A DNA stretch of 6,378 bases from assembly GCA_017444045.1 (NCBI GenBank), contig JAFSXO010000254.1, forward strand, positions 1 through 6,378, in the 5' to 3' direction. The DNA comes from a bacterium (lineage in GTDB: Bacteria > Vulcanimicrobiota > Xenobia > Xenobiales > Xenobiaceae). Positions 6,274-6,378 of the stretch are shown here, piece by piece. Numbering within the stretch: position 1 is the stretch's first letter; the number at the start of each line of letters is the position of its first letter. The notes below the pieces were generated by a model. That model saw only the letters and a program-made list of their open reading frames with translations, made no database searches and had not been told where the DNA came from. The translations under genes were made by a program, and so were the position numbers.

Positions 6274-6378
6274 GCTCGGTTTAAGGCTGTTCTTTGGTTG
6301 CATTTTATCATTCCTTTACACAGTATTAGCTATAATAATTCTTGTATTAAAGTTGCCCTGTCCGCAATGCCATTTAGC

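Noticed and set aside
6142..6303. Minus-strand 53-codon frame (MQPKNSLKPSLRDYG...) with AAAGGA before its ATG
   Set aside because: It lies antisense to the better-supported FeoA-like frame, has no recognisable motif, and short frames with purine-rich leaders are common by chance. It remains the main competing reading of this stretch.
1..6378. tRNA, rRNA, CRISPR array or insertion-sequence transposase
   Set aside because: No T-loop signature, regularly spaced repeats or transposase-like translation was seen on either strand. The only tandem repeat is the in-frame coding array at the left edge.

Overview
The window carries a bacterial dnaG-rpoD pair, part of the classic macromolecular-synthesis cluster. 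It also holds a secreted protein of unusual architecture, a small membrane protein and a gene-poor, apparently decayed right end. The primase and primary sigma factor are plainly bacterial. The sigma factor has a long insert between regions 1.2 and 2, as in many Gram-negative-type bacteria. A Sec-secreted protein with pilin-like modules and an Ala/Pro/Lys tail also fits a diderm. The phylum cannot be fixed from this sequence. An Asp/Lys-rich sigma N-terminus and an insertion in sigma region 3 suggest a lineage away from the well-studied Proteobacteria and Firmicutes.

Layout. Positions 1-1005 (minus) hold a secreted protein that is cut by the left edge. It has a signal peptide, two related modules resembling the globular part of type II secretion pseudopilins, and a tail made of a 57-bp (19-residue) tandem repeat. 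Positions 1006-1105 are a short gap with a strong hairpin just after the rpoD stop. Positions 1106-3217 (minus) are rpoD. Positions 3218-3468 are an AT-rich gap with a 20-bp palindrome. Positions 3469-5259 (minus) are dnaG. Positions 5260-5343 are a divergent promoter gap. Positions 5344-5844 (plus) encode a 166-residue protein with two membrane spans and a possible PH-like C-terminal part. Positions 5845-6378 have no intact gene that I can defend. At 6070-6273 (plus) they contain what reads as a FeoA-like iron-transport gene interrupted by in-frame TAG codons.

How the genes work together. DnaG makes the RNA primers for replication, and RpoD directs RNA polymerase to housekeeping promoters. 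Their co-orientation is the usual coupling of replication and transcription initiation genes, but a 251-nt gap here leaves room for an independent rpoD promoter. The flanking secreted protein, the membrane protein and the FeoA-like remnant show no evident functional link to them.

The most unusual points are a ~35-residue insertion in sigma region 3, an acidic/lysine-rich N-terminus where region 1.1 is expected, the FeoA-like frame whose interruptions are all TAG, and a 9-mer (ATGGCATTG) that recurs in three non-coding places. I do not see a convincing new multi-gene system.
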